Made by a program: the position numbers and the translations under genes. Under the pieces are notes generated by a model. It did not search any database. It was not told the DNA's origin and was given only the letters and a program-made list of their open reading frames with translations. 64,000 bases of DNA from Mesorhizobium sp. (GTDB taxonomy: Bacteria > Pseudomonadota > Alphaproteobacteria > Rhizobiales > Rhizobiaceae): positions 1 to 64,000 of the forward strand of contig NZ_SUHQ01000010.1 in the NCBI RefSeq assembly GCF_004962245.1, given 5' to 3'. Positions 29,783-40,547 of the stretch are shown piece after piece (the first letter of the stretch is position 1; each line of letters opens with the position of its first letter).

Positions 29783-30691
29783 CTATTGCGTGGCTGGGAC
29801 CCAATCCTCGGCCATCGCCTCCGCCATGCGGCAGGCGCCTTCGACGGGCGGTCCATGAAAGATCCTTGCAGCGAGAGTTCCCCGCGACTGGACCTCGATT
29901 TCGGCCAGGAACGCCGCAGCAAGCGACTCCTGCGCGACCATCACCCCGCCCCCGGCCACCACCATGTCGGCAGCCGCGCCATTGTGCTTCAGGCGCATCG
30001 CCAGCTCAGCGAGATGACGCGCGCCATCGCGGATCACCTTGCCTGCCAGTTTGGAGCCTTGCTCACACGCCGCAAAAACAAGCGGCGCGTGGTATCCGAG
30101 GGCCGCTGCCCCGCCCTGGCGCGCGATCGAACTGCCGACGCGGGCGGCGCTCCTGATCCCGAAGGCTTCGAAGAAGAGGCGCACCAGGGGTTCGTCGAAC
30201 GAACCGCCGCAATCCAGATGCAGGCTGATCGCGCGGCCCGCCTCACGCACCAGCCCCGCAGCGCTGCCTTCGTCGCCGATAACCCAGCCCCAGCCGCCGG
30301 CAACCATCATGCCGCGTGAGGCGTCGCGGCAGACGGCGATCGAACCGGTTCCGGCGACCAGCCCGATCTGCCGCTCATAACCGAGCGCCGCGGGCAGCAG
30401 TTCCGCGTCGTTGACGACCTTGACGGAACAGGTCGCACGGCGTGCAAGGGCTGCCTCGAAGGCTTCGCATTCGGAGGTGTCGTCGCAGCCATGCGCGCCA
30501 ACGGCGAGCGCTGCCACGTGCCCACCCTCGACCAGCTGCTTGACGTTTTCGAGCAGTGCCGCGGCGTCCCTGTCCCAGTCACGGACCCGCCAATCGGCCG
30601 TCGGCATGACAAGCTCGCGAGCGGTACCGGCAGCATCGCAGGCACGCAGATGAGTCTTGGTGCCGCCAATATCGATTCCAACTCTGATCAA
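29783..30691 (-). CDS. BadF/BadG/BcrA/BcrD-type ATPase, N-acetylglucosamine kinase-like
   Basis: 302 residues of the ASKHA fold. Phosphate 1 is RVGIDIGGTKTHLRAC at the N-terminus, GAHGCDD follows, phosphate 2 is GLVAGTGSIAVCRD, then GGWGWVIGDEGSAAGLVREAGRAI, and the adenosine motif is MVVAGGGVMVAQ. The family includes eukaryotic-type GlcNAc kinase. I place the start at TTG 30691: GGAGGA lies 5 bases upstream and the protein then begins right at strand 1. The longer frame from 30763 adds 24 unlikely residues. It sits between the ABC ATPase and the SIS gene and would phosphorylate the imported sugar. Confidence 0.85.
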   Translation of the reverse strand: MIRVGIDIGGTKTHLRACDAAGTARELVMPTADWRVRDWDRDAAALLENVKQLVEGGHVAALAVGAHGCDDTSECEAFEAALARRATCSVKVVNDAELLPAALGYERQIGLVAGTGSIAVCRDASRGMMVAGGWGWVIGDEGSAAGLVREAGRAISLHLDCGGSFDEPLVRLFFEAFGIRSAARVGSSIARQGGAAALGYHAPLVFAACEQGSKLAGKVIRDGARHLAELAMRLKHNGAAADMVVAGGGVMVAQESLAAAFLAEIEVQSRGTLAARIFHGPPVEGACRMAEAMAEDWVPATQ

Positions 30692-30778
30692 CGGATTCCT
30701 CCAGGCAATTGCAGCGCGCAGACTGCTCGGCATGCTACAGTTTCCCCGCAGCGCGGGGCGCATTGTCAGGCAATTCGG

Positions 30779-31873
<1,095 letters not shown>

Positions 31874-31924
31874 GCCAATGCCTTTGTTGATGTTCGGATT
31901 CGGAGCTTCGCGGGACGGAGCCGC

Positions 31925-32803
31925 TCAGCCCTTGGAGCCGGACATCGCGATGCCTTCAACGATCTTGCGTTGGAAGAGCAGGAAGAAGATGAGCGGCGGA
32001 AGTGCCGCAAGCAGGTTCGCCGCCATGACGATGTCGACGGTCACATGCGAGAACGGCGCATTGAACAGACCGACAACCTGCCCGACCGTGTACATTTGCG
32101 GACTGGGTGCCACGATAAGCGGCCAGATGAAGTTACCCCAGGTCTGCATGAAGATGAGAATGGCGAGCGTCACCAGCGCATTCTTGGACATCGGCAAAGC
32201 GATGTGACGGTAGATCTGAAAATGGCTGGCGCCATCGAGCCGGGCCGCTTCGATCATCTCGCGCGGGATCGTCCGCATGAACTGAATCAGCATGAAGAGG
32301 CCGAACGCGGAGGCGAGCCCGGGGACCACCAGTCCTTGCATGGTGTTCAGCCAGCCGAGATTGGCCGTCAAGAGATAGGTCGGAATCAGGGTGACCGCCG
32401 TCGGCACCATCAGCGAAAGCATCACGATCACAAACATCGGCCGCTTGCCGGGAAATTCGAACAGCGCGAATTCGAACGCCGCCATCGAACCAATCAGAAG
32501 CACGCCGGCAATCGTCAAAAGGCTGTAGGTGATCGAAATGTAGTAGGCGTGCAAATAGCTGGTTTCACTGAGGATCGTGTCGATCTTGGCAATGCCGGCG
32601 CTGAGCGATGTCGGCAGCAGGCGCGGATTGATCGACACCGGAACACCCGGCTCGGCGAACACCACGTTGATCATCCAGATGATCGGGAAGACAGCGACGA
32701 CGGCGACGCAGATGGCGACGGTCCATTTCAGCACTGTCCAGATCGACAGGTCCAGCGCATAGCCCGGCGCCGCGGTTCGGATGAGCCCGACGTCGGTCGT
32801 CAT
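31925..32803 (-). CDS. Sugar ABC transporter permease (CUT1, MalG/UgpE type)
   Basis: 292 residues, six membrane helices (first at VLKWTVAICVAVVAVFPIIWMINVVF). The EAA loop is EMIEAARLDGASHFQIYRHIALPMSKNA. ATG 32803 overlaps the stop of the first permease by ATGA and starts MTTDVGLI. A longer frame upstream to 33001 is rejected because it lies inside the other permease gene. The sequence matches sugar permeases closely enough for the type but not the substrate. Confidence 0.92.
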   Translation of the reverse strand: MTTDVGLIRTAAPGYALDLSIWTVLKWTVAICVAVVAVFPIIWMINVVFAEPGVPVSINPRLLPTSLSAGIAKIDTILSETSYLHAYYISITYSLLTIAGVLLIGSMAAFEFALFEFPGKRPMFVIVMLSLMVPTAVTLIPTYLLTANLGWLNTMQGLVVPGLASAFGLFMLIQFMRTIPREMIEAARLDGASHFQIYRHIALPMSKNALVTLAILIFMQTWGNFIWPLIVAPSPQMYTVGQVVGLFNAPFSHVTVDIVMAANLLAALPPLIFFLLFQRKIVEGIAMSGSKG

Positions 32804-33687
32804 GGCTGGTGGCCTTTCTTGCGCAGTGCGAACATCACCGCTGTCACGCTGACGATGACGGTGGTCAGGATGAAACCGTAGGCTGCCGCCTGGCCGAACT
32901 TCAGTTCGCCGAAGCCGCGGCCCATCATGTCCATGACCGGAAACAGCAGCGCGTTCTGGCGGCCGCCATACTGGGAGAAGGACGACCCGGTCAGCAGCCA
33001 TGGTGTGTCGAAGACCTGAAGGGCGGAGATCACGCCATAGGTCGTGACAAAGAACAGCACCGGATAAAGCATGGGAATCGTGATGTAGAAAATCTCCTGC
33101 AACTTGCTCGCACCGTCGAGGCGGGCCGCCTCGTAATATTGCCTGGGGATGTTCTTCATGCCGGCGAGGATGATGACCATGTTGAAGCCGGCCGAAACCC
33201 AGACATCGACCGCGATGAGCGAATAGAGCATCGTCGATGTGTCGTTGAGGAACTGAACCGAGGGCAAACCGAAGAAGCCGCGGGTGGTGTTCAGGAGGCC
33301 GATATTAGGCGTGTAGATCCAGCGCCAGATCGTCGCCGCCAGAAACATCGGCAGGACGACCGGCATAAAGAAGATGCTGCGGAAGAAGTTCTGCCAAAAG
33401 CCCTTGAAGCTGTCGACCAGCAACGCAAGGCAGAAGGCGACCGCGATGCCGACGGGCACGGTGATGATGATGTAGGATCCGAGATTCCACATCGCCTTGG
33501 AGAAATCGCGCGAATGAACGATGCGCTGGTAGTTGGCCAGGCCAACGAAGCGGGACGTTGTCGTCGCGTTCCAGTCGTAGAAGGAATAAACGAAGCCGCT
33601 GACGATCGGGTAGAGGAAGAACACCGCAAAGAGGGCCAGGAACGGAAACACCATCAGAAGGTGGGGGATATGTTTCTTGTCGAACAT
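32800..33687 (-). CDS. Sugar ABC transporter permease (CUT1, MalF/UgpA type)
   Basis: 295 residues with about six helices, the first at HLLMVFPFLALFAVFFLYPIVSGFVYSFYDW. The EAA loop is QYYEAARLDGASKLQEIFYITIPMLYPV. It lies 66 bases after the binding-protein gene and overlaps the next permease by ATGA, so these genes are one transcription unit. Confidence 0.92.
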   Translation of the reverse strand: MFDKKHIPHLLMVFPFLALFAVFFLYPIVSGFVYSFYDWNATTTSRFVGLANYQRIVHSRDFSKAMWNLGSYIIITVPVGIAVAFCLALLVDSFKGFWQNFFRSIFFMPVVLPMFLAATIWRWIYTPNIGLLNTTRGFFGLPSVQFLNDTSTMLYSLIAVDVWVSAGFNMVIILAGMKNIPRQYYEAARLDGASKLQEIFYITIPMLYPVLFFVTTYGVISALQVFDTPWLLTGSSFSQYGGRQNALLFPVMDMMGRGFGELKFGQAAAYGFILTTVIVSVTAVMFALRKKGHQP

Positions 33688-33753
33688 GGTTGTCCTCGAT
33701 GCGGTCTTCCGGCCAGGTGGGAGGTCCTGGCCGGAAGGTCGGCAGGCTGGGCG

Positions 33754-35028
33754 TCAGCCGCCGGCCAGGCACTCGTTGAGCTCTTCGACAAGCTCCTTGG
33801 CACCGTCTTGCGGAGTGACCCCGCCATCGGCGACCGTCTGGGCATTGTCGGTCAGGATGGAGCGGTAGCAGTTTGGATAAGCGCCCTTGAAATAGGGCGG
33901 CATGCCGTCGATCGCGTTTGCCGCCGCCTTGTTGGTGATGGCGATCAGCGGGTCGCTGGCGACCGAAGGATCCGCCATTGCCGCCGCGCTGGCATTGTAT
34001 CGCGAGAGCAGTTTCGCCCAGCGCAGCATCTGCTCCTTGGCGGTGACGTAGGCCGCGAATTCGAACGCAACCTGCGCATTCTTGTTTGGTGCGACACCGA
34101 TGAACTCATAACCCTTGATGCCGCCATAGTCGCCTTCAGCCTTGCCGGGCACCAGCACGTAATCATACTTCAGGCCGGAGGTCTTGGCTGCTTCCGCATA
34201 GGTCGGGTTGACCCAGGGGCCGACCAGATGGAAGGCGAGCTGGTTCGAGATGAACAGATCCTTGGTCGCCTGGTCGTTGCGGCTGGTGCCGCTGGTGTAT
34301 GGCTGCATGTCGACGAACATCTGCAACGTTTGCGCATATTTCGCTTCATTGACCTTGGTCTTCTTGGTCTCGAAATCCGCACCCCACTCGTCAGGCGTCG
34401 CAACGCCCGAATAGGTATCGACGATCGACTGCCAGGCCTGGGTCTGGTCCGGTACGGCGTATTTGCCGGAGGCCTTGACCTTCTCCATCTGCGACAGCCA
34501 GTCGGCCCAATCCTTGATCGGCGCCGCGGCGTCGACGCCGGCATCCTTCAGGACGGTCAGGTTGCGGAACATGAAGGAGCCGTAACCAGTATAGGGCAGG
34601 CAATACATCGTTTCGGGCTTGGGCGAGCACATCGCGATAAGGGCCGGATCGAACGATTGGCGATACTCCTTTGGCATCGCCATGAATTCGGCATAGATGT
34701 TCTTGAGCACGCCGGCCTCGACCAGCGTGGCACCGACATTGACGCCGTTCATGAACACGTCGGGAAGGTTCCCGGAGGCAGCCCCCGTAACCTGGCCGGT
34801 CGTCAGATCGTCGTCACCCTTGCCGGAGATGTTGATGGTGACGTTCGGGTGGGTCTTGCGGAATTCCTCGATAAAGGCCTGCTGAAGCTTGAGCGCCTCA
34901 CCCTGGGCGAAATCCGAATAGACCCAATATTCCAGGGTTACGGGTTCCTGTGCGCGAGCCCCGCTGATCGTTGCGGCCGTGGCAAGCGCGAGGGCGCAGG
35001 CCGCATGCATGTAACGTGTCGAAATCAT
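33754..35028 (-). CDS. Extracellular sugar-binding protein (CUT1)
   Basis: 424 residues. Signal peptide MISTRYMHAACALALATAATISGARAQ, with cleavage after ARA. The mature start VTLEYWVYSDFAQGEALKLQQAFIEEFRKTHPNV is typical of family 1 solute-binding proteins for oligosaccharides and amino sugars. Four cysteines (in AMCSPKPETMYCLPY, PNCYRS and ELNECLAGG) may form two disulfides. It is the first gene of the transport operon, behind a promoter whose spacer holds a probable ROK operator. Confidence 0.92.
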   Translation of the reverse strand: MISTRYMHAACALALATAATISGARAQEPVTLEYWVYSDFAQGEALKLQQAFIEEFRKTHPNVTINISGKGDDDLTTGQVTGAASGNLPDVFMNGVNVGATLVEAGVLKNIYAEFMAMPKEYRQSFDPALIAMCSPKPETMYCLPYTGYGSFMFRNLTVLKDAGVDAAAPIKDWADWLSQMEKVKASGKYAVPDQTQAWQSIVDTYSGVATPDEWGADFETKKTKVNEAKYAQTLQMFVDMQPYTSGTSRNDQATKDLFISNQLAFHLVGPWVNPTYAEAAKTSGLKYDYVLVPGKAEGDYGGIKGYEFIGVAPNKNAQVAFEFAAYVTAKEQMLRWAKLLSRYNASAAAMADPSVASDPLIAITNKAAANAIDGMPPYFKGAYPNCYRSILTDNAQTVADGGVTPQDGAKELVEELNECLAGG

Positions 35029-35100
35029 TCAGACCTCCATTGATGGTTTACGAGTTCCCGATCGAGACATGGCCGGATCGACCCAAGGCGCTTCTGCTTC

Positions 35101-35128
35101 TTATTATGTTACGCACCTTAACAAACAA
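35101..35128 (-). promoter_or_regulatory. Promoter of the binding-protein operon with an embedded operator
   Basis: On the minus strand TTGTTT (35123-35128) and TAATAA (35101-35106) are 16 bases apart. The spacer is almost filled by TGTTA-N7-TAACA (35107-35123), an inverted repeat resembling the TTA/TAA-rich sites of NagC/XylR regulators. The ROK gene next door is the obvious candidate repressor. Binding would exclude RNA polymerase. Confidence 0.68.
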
Positions 35129-35209
35129 ATTCGAACCCGCAAGTGGGAGTCGCACAAAATTGTTCATAGAGCGACTGGAGGGTAGCGGCGAGGGTCCGGT
35201 GGCGACGGA

Positions 35210-36373
35210 TTACTTGCCGACGAGCAACTCGCACGCATGGTCGGCGGCTATCTTCTCGATGCCGAGCACGGTTGCGTCGACGCCGAGGCTGCTGGCATGG
35301 ATCTCCGTCGGATAGCTCAGCCTGTCGACGGTCTCGCGAACATAAGGAAGCATGATCGCATTGTCGCCGATGCCGCCGCCGAGCACCACAATTCCAGGGT
35401 CGATGACGCCGACGCAGGCCGACACGATGGCGCCGATGTCCTCGGCATGACGCTTCACCTGGGCAAGGGCAGCGGCATGCCCCTCGCCGGCCAGCGCAAA
35501 GAGCGTCGCCGCGTCGGCGGGTGCCGCCCCGGCATCCTGCGGCCACGCTGCACGCGTTCGCTGCATCAGCGCCTCGGCGCCGACATAGTCCTCCAGCCCG
35601 GCATTCTGGGGCCGCAGGCCGGGTCCCCACGGGAACGGCAGATGACCGATCTCGCCGGCCGCGCCGCTGCGGCCGCGGATCAAGCGGCCGCCAAGCACCA
35701 CGCCCATGCCGATCTTCAGGCCGATCTGGATATAGGCGAAATCCTCCAGGCCCTGCGCGACCCCATGGCTCTGCTCCGCCAGTGCAGCGCAGTTGACATT
35801 GTTCTCGAGCAGGAGCGGGACACCGTCGGGCGGCGTAAAATGCGAGAACAGGTTCTCCTGCCCGGTCGCCGCCCGGGCAGCATTGTCGGCAACGACGCGG
35901 GAAGGCAGTGCGATGCCGAGAGCGCGCAACTTTCCCCAACCCGGCTCCGTCAGCGCCAATGTCGCCTCGACCTCCTCGGCGACAGCCTGGCTGATCTCGG
36001 CGCCAAGGTGGCGCTGGTTGGACGACAGCCGATAGACACGATGATGAAGAAGCCGCCGGTCGAGCGTGGCGACGCGCGTGCGCACATGGGTCGAACCGGC
36101 ATCGATCGCCACCACATGGCCAGCGCCGGGGCCCAGCCGGTACATCGCTGCCTTGCGACCAAGCGGACCCTGCACTTCGCCGATCTTCTCGACATAGCCA
36201 GCCGCAAAGAGCTCGGCGATCGAGGAAGACAATGTCGGCCGCGACAGGCCAAGCGTCGAACCGAGCTGAGGCCGCGTCGCCGGGCCCGATTGGAAAAGCG
36301 TGCGGAACACGGAACGCGCGCTGGACGTGAAGGCAGCCCGGATGTCAGCCTCGCTCAACTGTTTTTGCTTCAC
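35210..36373 (-). CDS. ROK family transcriptional regulator (NagC/XylR type)
   Basis: 387 residues. An N-terminal winged helix-turn-helix (about 15-70, TRPQLGSTLGLSRPTLSSSIAELFAAGYVEKIGE) is joined to a ROK sugar-binding domain: AIDAGSTHVRTRVATLDRR, LENNVNCAALAEQ, GVVLGGRLIRGRSGAAGEIGHLPF and DPGIVVLGGGIGDN. It starts with GTG 36373 (AGGAAGG upstream). ROK repressors are released by a sugar or sugar phosphate. It lies upstream of the operon it probably controls, with a 181-base gap, and is divergent from the aldolase-like gene. Confidence 0.92.
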   Translation of the reverse strand: MKQKQLSEADIRAAFTSSARSVFRTLFQSGPATRPQLGSTLGLSRPTLSSSIAELFAAGYVEKIGEVQGPLGRKAAMYRLGPGAGHVVAIDAGSTHVRTRVATLDRRLLHHRVYRLSSNQRHLGAEISQAVAEEVEATLALTEPGWGKLRALGIALPSRVVADNAARAATGQENLFSHFTPPDGVPLLLENNVNCAALAEQSHGVAQGLEDFAYIQIGLKIGMGVVLGGRLIRGRSGAAGEIGHLPFPWGPGLRPQNAGLEDYVGAEALMQRTRAAWPQDAGAAPADAATLFALAGEGHAAALAQVKRHAEDIGAIVSACVGVIDPGIVVLGGGIGDNAIMLPYVRETVDRLSYPTEIHASSLGVDATVLGIEKIAADHACELLVGK

Positions 36374-36526
36374 ACGGCCTTCCTAAAGTTAACTGGCTTG
36401 ACAAAATCTATAGATGAGGCAATCCAGAACATCAAATCGATTGTCCTCGCGCAGACTGCCTGAAACCTGGCCAACTGAAAATCCTTGGGCAGCCGACAGC
36501 GCAAACCAACGGTGGAAAGTGCCTGC

Positions 36527-37675
36527 ATGAGCAGTGGTCGCAACGATCTGGAAATAGGCTACGACGTGCCGGCCGCGATAGGCGACGCGGTCGAGGATAT
36601 TCAGACACCGGCTCTGGTCATCGACCTCGACGCTTTCGAGCGGAATGTTGAGCGCATGCGTTGCCATATCGAAAGCATGGACGTTCGGCTGCGCGCCCAT
36701 GCCAAGACCCACAAATCCGCCGACATCGCCCTCTTCCAGATCGCCAAGGGCGGCGCCTGTGGCGTCTGCTGCCAGAAAGTGTCGGAGGCCGAGGCCTTGG
36801 TGCGCGGCGGCGTCAGGGACATCCTCGTCTCCAACCAGGTCACCGGCCCGCTCAAGGTCGAGCGGCTGGCACGACTTGCCGGCAGAGCGCGCATCATCGT
36901 CTGCGTCGATGACGCCACCAACGTCGCTGCGCTGTCGAAGGCGGCACAGAGCGTCGGCTCCACGATCGAAGTCCTTGTCGAGATCGATTGCGGCGCCCGC
37001 CGCTGCGGTGTTCAGCCGGGTGTGCCGGCGGCCGATCTCGCGCGCTGCGTCGCAGCGACGCCCAACCTCGTGTTTTCCGGTCTTCAAGCCTACCACGGCA
37101 GTGCGCAGCATATCGTCGATCCGGTCGAGCGCCGGGCGGCGATCGCCTCGGCGATTGAAATGACACGCGACACGGTGCGTCTTCTGGCCGAACACGGTCT
37201 CGAATGCGCGATCGTCGGCGGGGCCGGCACGGGCAGCTTCGACATGGAAGGGTGCTCAGGTGTCTACAACGAATTGCAGTGCGGCTCCTACATCTTCATG
37301 GACGCCGATTATGGTCGGGTCCGCGACGATGACGGCGGCATGGTCGGTGGGTTCGAACACGCGCTCTTCGTGTTGACGTCGGTCATGAGCAAGACGGCGC
37401 CGACACGTGCCGTGTGCGACGCCGGCCTCAAGGCGTTGGCCGTCGACAGCGGCCTCCCGCTGATTTTCGACCGGCCCGGGATTGCCTATGCCGCAGCCAA
37501 TGACGAGCATGGCAAGATCGACGATCCGGGCAACCGGCTCGCCATCAACGACCGGCTGCTCCTGGTGCCGGGGCATTGCGATCCGACCTGCAATTTGCAC
37601 GATTGGTTTGTCGGCGTTCGCAACGGGAAGGTCGAGACGTTGTGGCCGGTAACGGCGCGCGGAAAGCTCTATTGA
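36527..37675 (+). CDS. DSD1 family PLP-dependent enzyme, D-threonine/3-hydroxy-D-aspartate aldolase-like
   Basis: 382 residues of the alanine-racemase-fold type III group. The PLP lysine is in LRAHAKTHKSADIA, the cofactor phosphate region follows LQAYHGSAQH and VGGAGTGSFDMEG, and the metal site is PGHCDPTCNLHDWFVG (His and Cys), needed for Mn or Mg in D-threonine aldolase. From memory GVCCQKVSEAEALVRGGV and YNELQCGSYIFMDADYGR are also very like BhcC of the beta-hydroxyaspartate cycle. ATG 36527 is chosen for its GGAAAG and family length; an upstream TTG at 36485 is less likely. The other bhc genes are not seen here. Confidence 0.85.
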   Translation: MSSGRNDLEIGYDVPAAIGDAVEDIQTPALVIDLDAFERNVERMRCHIESMDVRLRAHAKTHKSADIALFQIAKGGACGVCCQKVSEAEALVRGGVRDILVSNQVTGPLKVERLARLAGRARIIVCVDDATNVAALSKAAQSVGSTIEVLVEIDCGARRCGVQPGVPAADLARCVAATPNLVFSGLQAYHGSAQHIVDPVERRAAIASAIEMTRDTVRLLAEHGLECAIVGGAGTGSFDMEGCSGVYNELQCGSYIFMDADYGRVRDDDGGMVGGFEHALFVLTSVMSKTAPTRAVCDAGLKALAVDSGLPLIFDRPGIAYAAANDEHGKIDDPGNRLAINDRLLLVPGHCDPTCNLHDWFVGVRNGKVETLWPVTARGKLY

Positions 37676-37727
37676 CGTCCCTTGCGGACATTCTGGATTT
37701 GGCTGCGGCCGAAATCGACAAAAGGCG

Positions 37728-39278
37728 CTAAGTCGTCAGCGGCTGGAATCGTCCGGGCGGAGAAGCGGCCAATTCCGACCAGTCGATTTCTTCTTCCAGG
37801 CGATGATACGCTTCGTCGCCGATCGTCCCGTCGCTGCGCAGCCGTTCCAGCGCATCACGCTGGCTCTTGATGGCATACAACCGCAACCTGTCATACTCGG
37901 TCGCCGCCTGGGCATCCTCCGGGTTTTCGGCGATTATGCGCTGCGCGGTAAATTGCTCGCGCACCGCTGCCGCGGCATTCGATGTCTTGCCGCTCAGGAC
38001 GTCCAGCGCGGCCTGCATGATGACGACGCGTGCCTGCGCGACTTCGAGGTCGACCGTCTGGTCAGGGTCGAGACGAAGCAAGCGCAGCAGCGGCTTGAGA
38101 CTCATGCCTTGCAGCACCAATGTGCCGAGGACGACTGAGAAGGCGGCGAGCACGATCGGGTCGCGGGCCGGAAAGTCGGCCGACAAGGCGAACGCTGCGG
38201 CGAGGGTGACCAGGCCGCGCATGCCGCACCAGCCGATCAGCACACCGCCGCGAAACGACGGGGCTTCGGCCTGCCGGGCCGCGTCGCCAAAGCTGGCAAG
38301 CCACCTCATGATCGCGCCGCATCCCAACACCCAGACGAAGCGCGAAACGATGACGACGGCCAGCACGGCCGCGGCGAAGACGAAGGCCTCGCCCTGCCCC
38401 TGCTCGGCAAGCCGGCCGACGATCGATCGTGCCTGAAGGCCCATCAGGACGAAGGCCAGCACGTTGAGCACGAAGACCGCCGTCTCCCAGACCGAGTAGG
38501 AGCTGACGCGATTTCTGGCCGGCATCCGACGCGGCGCGGTGCGCGCGATGGTCATGGCATAGACGACGATGGTTATGATGGCGGAGAGCCCGATCCTGTC
38601 GGCCAGGATCCAGACGCCAAATGTCCCGGCGAACTGCACCACCGTGCCACTTGCCGGATCTCTGATGTGACCGAGTGTGGCCAGAAACAATCGGCCGAGC
38701 GCGTAGCCGGCCGCAAGGCTGCCGACAGTCGACAGCAGGATCGTTGGAACGGCGCTGCTCAGAAGGACGGAGCCGATGGTTGCCGAAACCGCCATCCGGT
38801 AGATCAGGAGAGCGGTGGCATCGTTGAGCAGGCTTTCGCCCTGCAGGATGGCGGTGATGCGATGCGGCACCTTGAACTGTCCAAGCACGGCCGACGCTGC
38901 GACGGCATCGGGCGGCGCGACGATGGCGCCGAGGGCGATGGCCGCGGCGAGAGGCAGGCCTGCCATTGTCCAGCCGAACAGTGCCACGGTCGCGGTGGTG
39001 AAAACGACGGCACCGAGCGCCAGCAAGAAGAGCGGCAGCCTGTAGCGATTGAGGTCGCGCAGCGATGTGTCGTAGGCCGCGTCGAGAAGCACCGGCGCGA
39101 CGAACAGGGCAAGCGCCAGTTCCGGGTCGATCTCGATCGTCGGTGCGAAGGGCAGGAAGGCAATGCCGGCGCCCGCCAGCGCCAGCAAGGAAGGATAGGG
39201 AATCTGGAGACGCCGCGACAGCGCCGTCAGCGCGACGGCTATCAGCAGGAGAACGAGGGTCAGCTCGAAAAGCGCCAT
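37728..39278 (-). CDS. Na+/H+ antiporter, CPA1 family
   Basis: 516 residues with about twelve membrane helices, then a cytosolic tail of about 120 residues. The ion site is the ND motif in GESLLNDATALLIYRM, and APPDAVAASAVLG precedes it. GWCGMRGLVTLAAAFALSADFPARDPIVLAAFSVVLGTLVLQGMSLKPLLRLL is the conserved late helix pair. It exchanges cytosolic Na+ (or K+) for H+ and would help pH and salt tolerance. It stands alone, convergent with the aldolase-like gene. Confidence 0.93.
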   Translation of the reverse strand: MALFELTLVLLLIAVALTALSRRLQIPYPSLLALAGAGIAFLPFAPTIEIDPELALALFVAPVLLDAAYDTSLRDLNRYRLPLFLLALGAVVFTTATVALFGWTMAGLPLAAAIALGAIVAPPDAVAASAVLGQFKVPHRITAILQGESLLNDATALLIYRMAVSATIGSVLLSSAVPTILLSTVGSLAAGYALGRLFLATLGHIRDPASGTVVQFAGTFGVWILADRIGLSAIITIVVYAMTIARTAPRRMPARNRVSSYSVWETAVFVLNVLAFVLMGLQARSIVGRLAEQGQGEAFVFAAAVLAVVIVSRFVWVLGCGAIMRWLASFGDAARQAEAPSFRGGVLIGWCGMRGLVTLAAAFALSADFPARDPIVLAAFSVVLGTLVLQGMSLKPLLRLLRLDPDQTVDLEVAQARVVIMQAALDVLSGKTSNAAAAVREQFTAQRIIAENPEDAQAATEYDRLRLYAIKSQRDALERLRSDGTIGDEAYHRLEEEIDWSELAASPPGRFQPLTT

Positions 39279-39454
39279 GCCTTATCGTAGCCGTGAAGTG
39301 GCATTGTTGGCAGGGGCAAAGCGGCAAGATGCTGTTGATTGTCCAGCAGGTTCGTGCTGCCTGGCAGTAGAGATCGGATCGTCCCGGGCAGATCGCATGC
39401 TTTTGGAGATTGGCCGAGATGCTGAGGCTCTAACCTCGTTCCCTGCATCCCGCC

Positions 39455-40519
39455 CTAGTGCAGCACCAGCATGTCGCCCGACGAGAAGGAAATCTCGGCC
39501 TTTTCGCCGACGGCCGGCGGCGGGGTCGCCGGGCTGTTGAACGTGTCGAGCGACACCGTGCTGCCGCCGATGCCGACGCGAACCCGGATGACCGAGCCGA
39601 GGAAATGTACTTCGGCGATCTCGCCCGAAAGGCTGGAATCGCGGCCGGGATGGCGGCCGAGCGAAATCGCCTCGGGCCGCAGCGCCAGCGACAGCGTGTC
39701 GCCGGATTTGGAGCCATTGAGCTTGCCCTTCAGCGAGACCTCTTGCGCGTTGACGCGCACCTTGCCCGATGCCGCGTCGGTGACGGTGCCTTCGAGCACG
39801 TTCAGCGTGCCGACGAAATTGGCGACGAACTTGGTCGCCGGCCGGTTGTAGATCTCGAACGGCGTGCCGACCTGCTCGGCCTTGCCGCCATACATGACGG
39901 CGATGCGGTCGGAGATCGACAGCGCCTCTTCCTGGTCGTGGGTGACGAAGATGGTGGTGATGCCGAGTTTCTTCTGGATCGAGCGGATTTCCTCGCGCAA
40001 CGACACGCGCACCTTGGCGTCGAGCGCCGACAACGGCTCGTCGAGCAGCAAGAGCTTCGGCTTTGGCGCAATCGCCCGCGCCAGCGCGATACGCTGCTGC
40101 TGGCCGCCGGAGAGCTGATAGGGATAGCGGTCGCCCATCTGCGGCAGCTTGATGAGGTCGAGCATCTCGGCGACGCGCCTGTCGGCATCGGCCTTGGGCA
40201 TGCCCGCGACCTTCAGCCCGAAGCCGATGTTCTGCGCCACGGTCAGGTTCGGGAACAGCGCATAGGCCTGGAACACCATGCCGACATTGCGCTGGTTGGG
40301 CTTGAGCCGGGTGATGTCCTTGCCGGCCACCACGATCTTGCCGGCGCTCGGCTCCTCGAAGCCGGCGACCATGCGCAGCACTGTCGTCTTGCCGCAGCCC
40401 GATGGCCCGAGGAAGGAGACGAACTCGCCCGGCTCGACGTCGAGGTTGAAGTCCTGGACCACGGTGGTGGCGCCGAAGGATTTTCGCACCTGCTGGATTG
40501 AGAGGAATGGCTCGGCCAT
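39455..40519 (-). CDS. ABC transporter ATP-binding protein (PotA/FbpC type)
   Basis: 354 residues. Walker A GPSGCGKTT, signature LSGGQQQRIALARAI, Walker B LLLLDEPLSALDAKVR, H-loop FVTHDQEEALSIS, and a C-terminal TOBE domain (from about 280, LALRPEAISLG). The group serves spermidine/putrescine, iron(III) and related importers. It is the last gene of the importer block SBP-permease-permease-ATPase, all on the minus strand, and starts 28 bases after the second permease. Confidence 0.94.
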   Translation of the reverse strand: MAEPFLSIQQVRKSFGATTVVQDFNLDVEPGEFVSFLGPSGCGKTTVLRMVAGFEEPSAGKIVVAGKDITRLKPNQRNVGMVFQAYALFPNLTVAQNIGFGLKVAGMPKADADRRVAEMLDLIKLPQMGDRYPYQLSGGQQQRIALARAIAPKPKLLLLDEPLSALDAKVRVSLREEIRSIQKKLGITTIFVTHDQEEALSISDRIAVMYGGKAEQVGTPFEIYNRPATKFVANFVGTLNVLEGTVTDAASGKVRVNAQEVSLKGKLNGSKSGDTLSLALRPEAISLGRHPGRDSSLSGEIAEVHFLGSVIRVRVGIGGSTVSLDTFNSPATPPPAVGEKAEISFSSGDMLVLH

Positions 40520-40547
40520 GGCTTTTTCTTTCGGTCAGTACTTTCGA

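Noticed and set aside
32809..35043. Plus-strand open frame of 744 codons opposite the permease and binding-protein genes
   Set aside because: Same reason; the minus-strand genes have signal peptide, EAA loop and family motifs.
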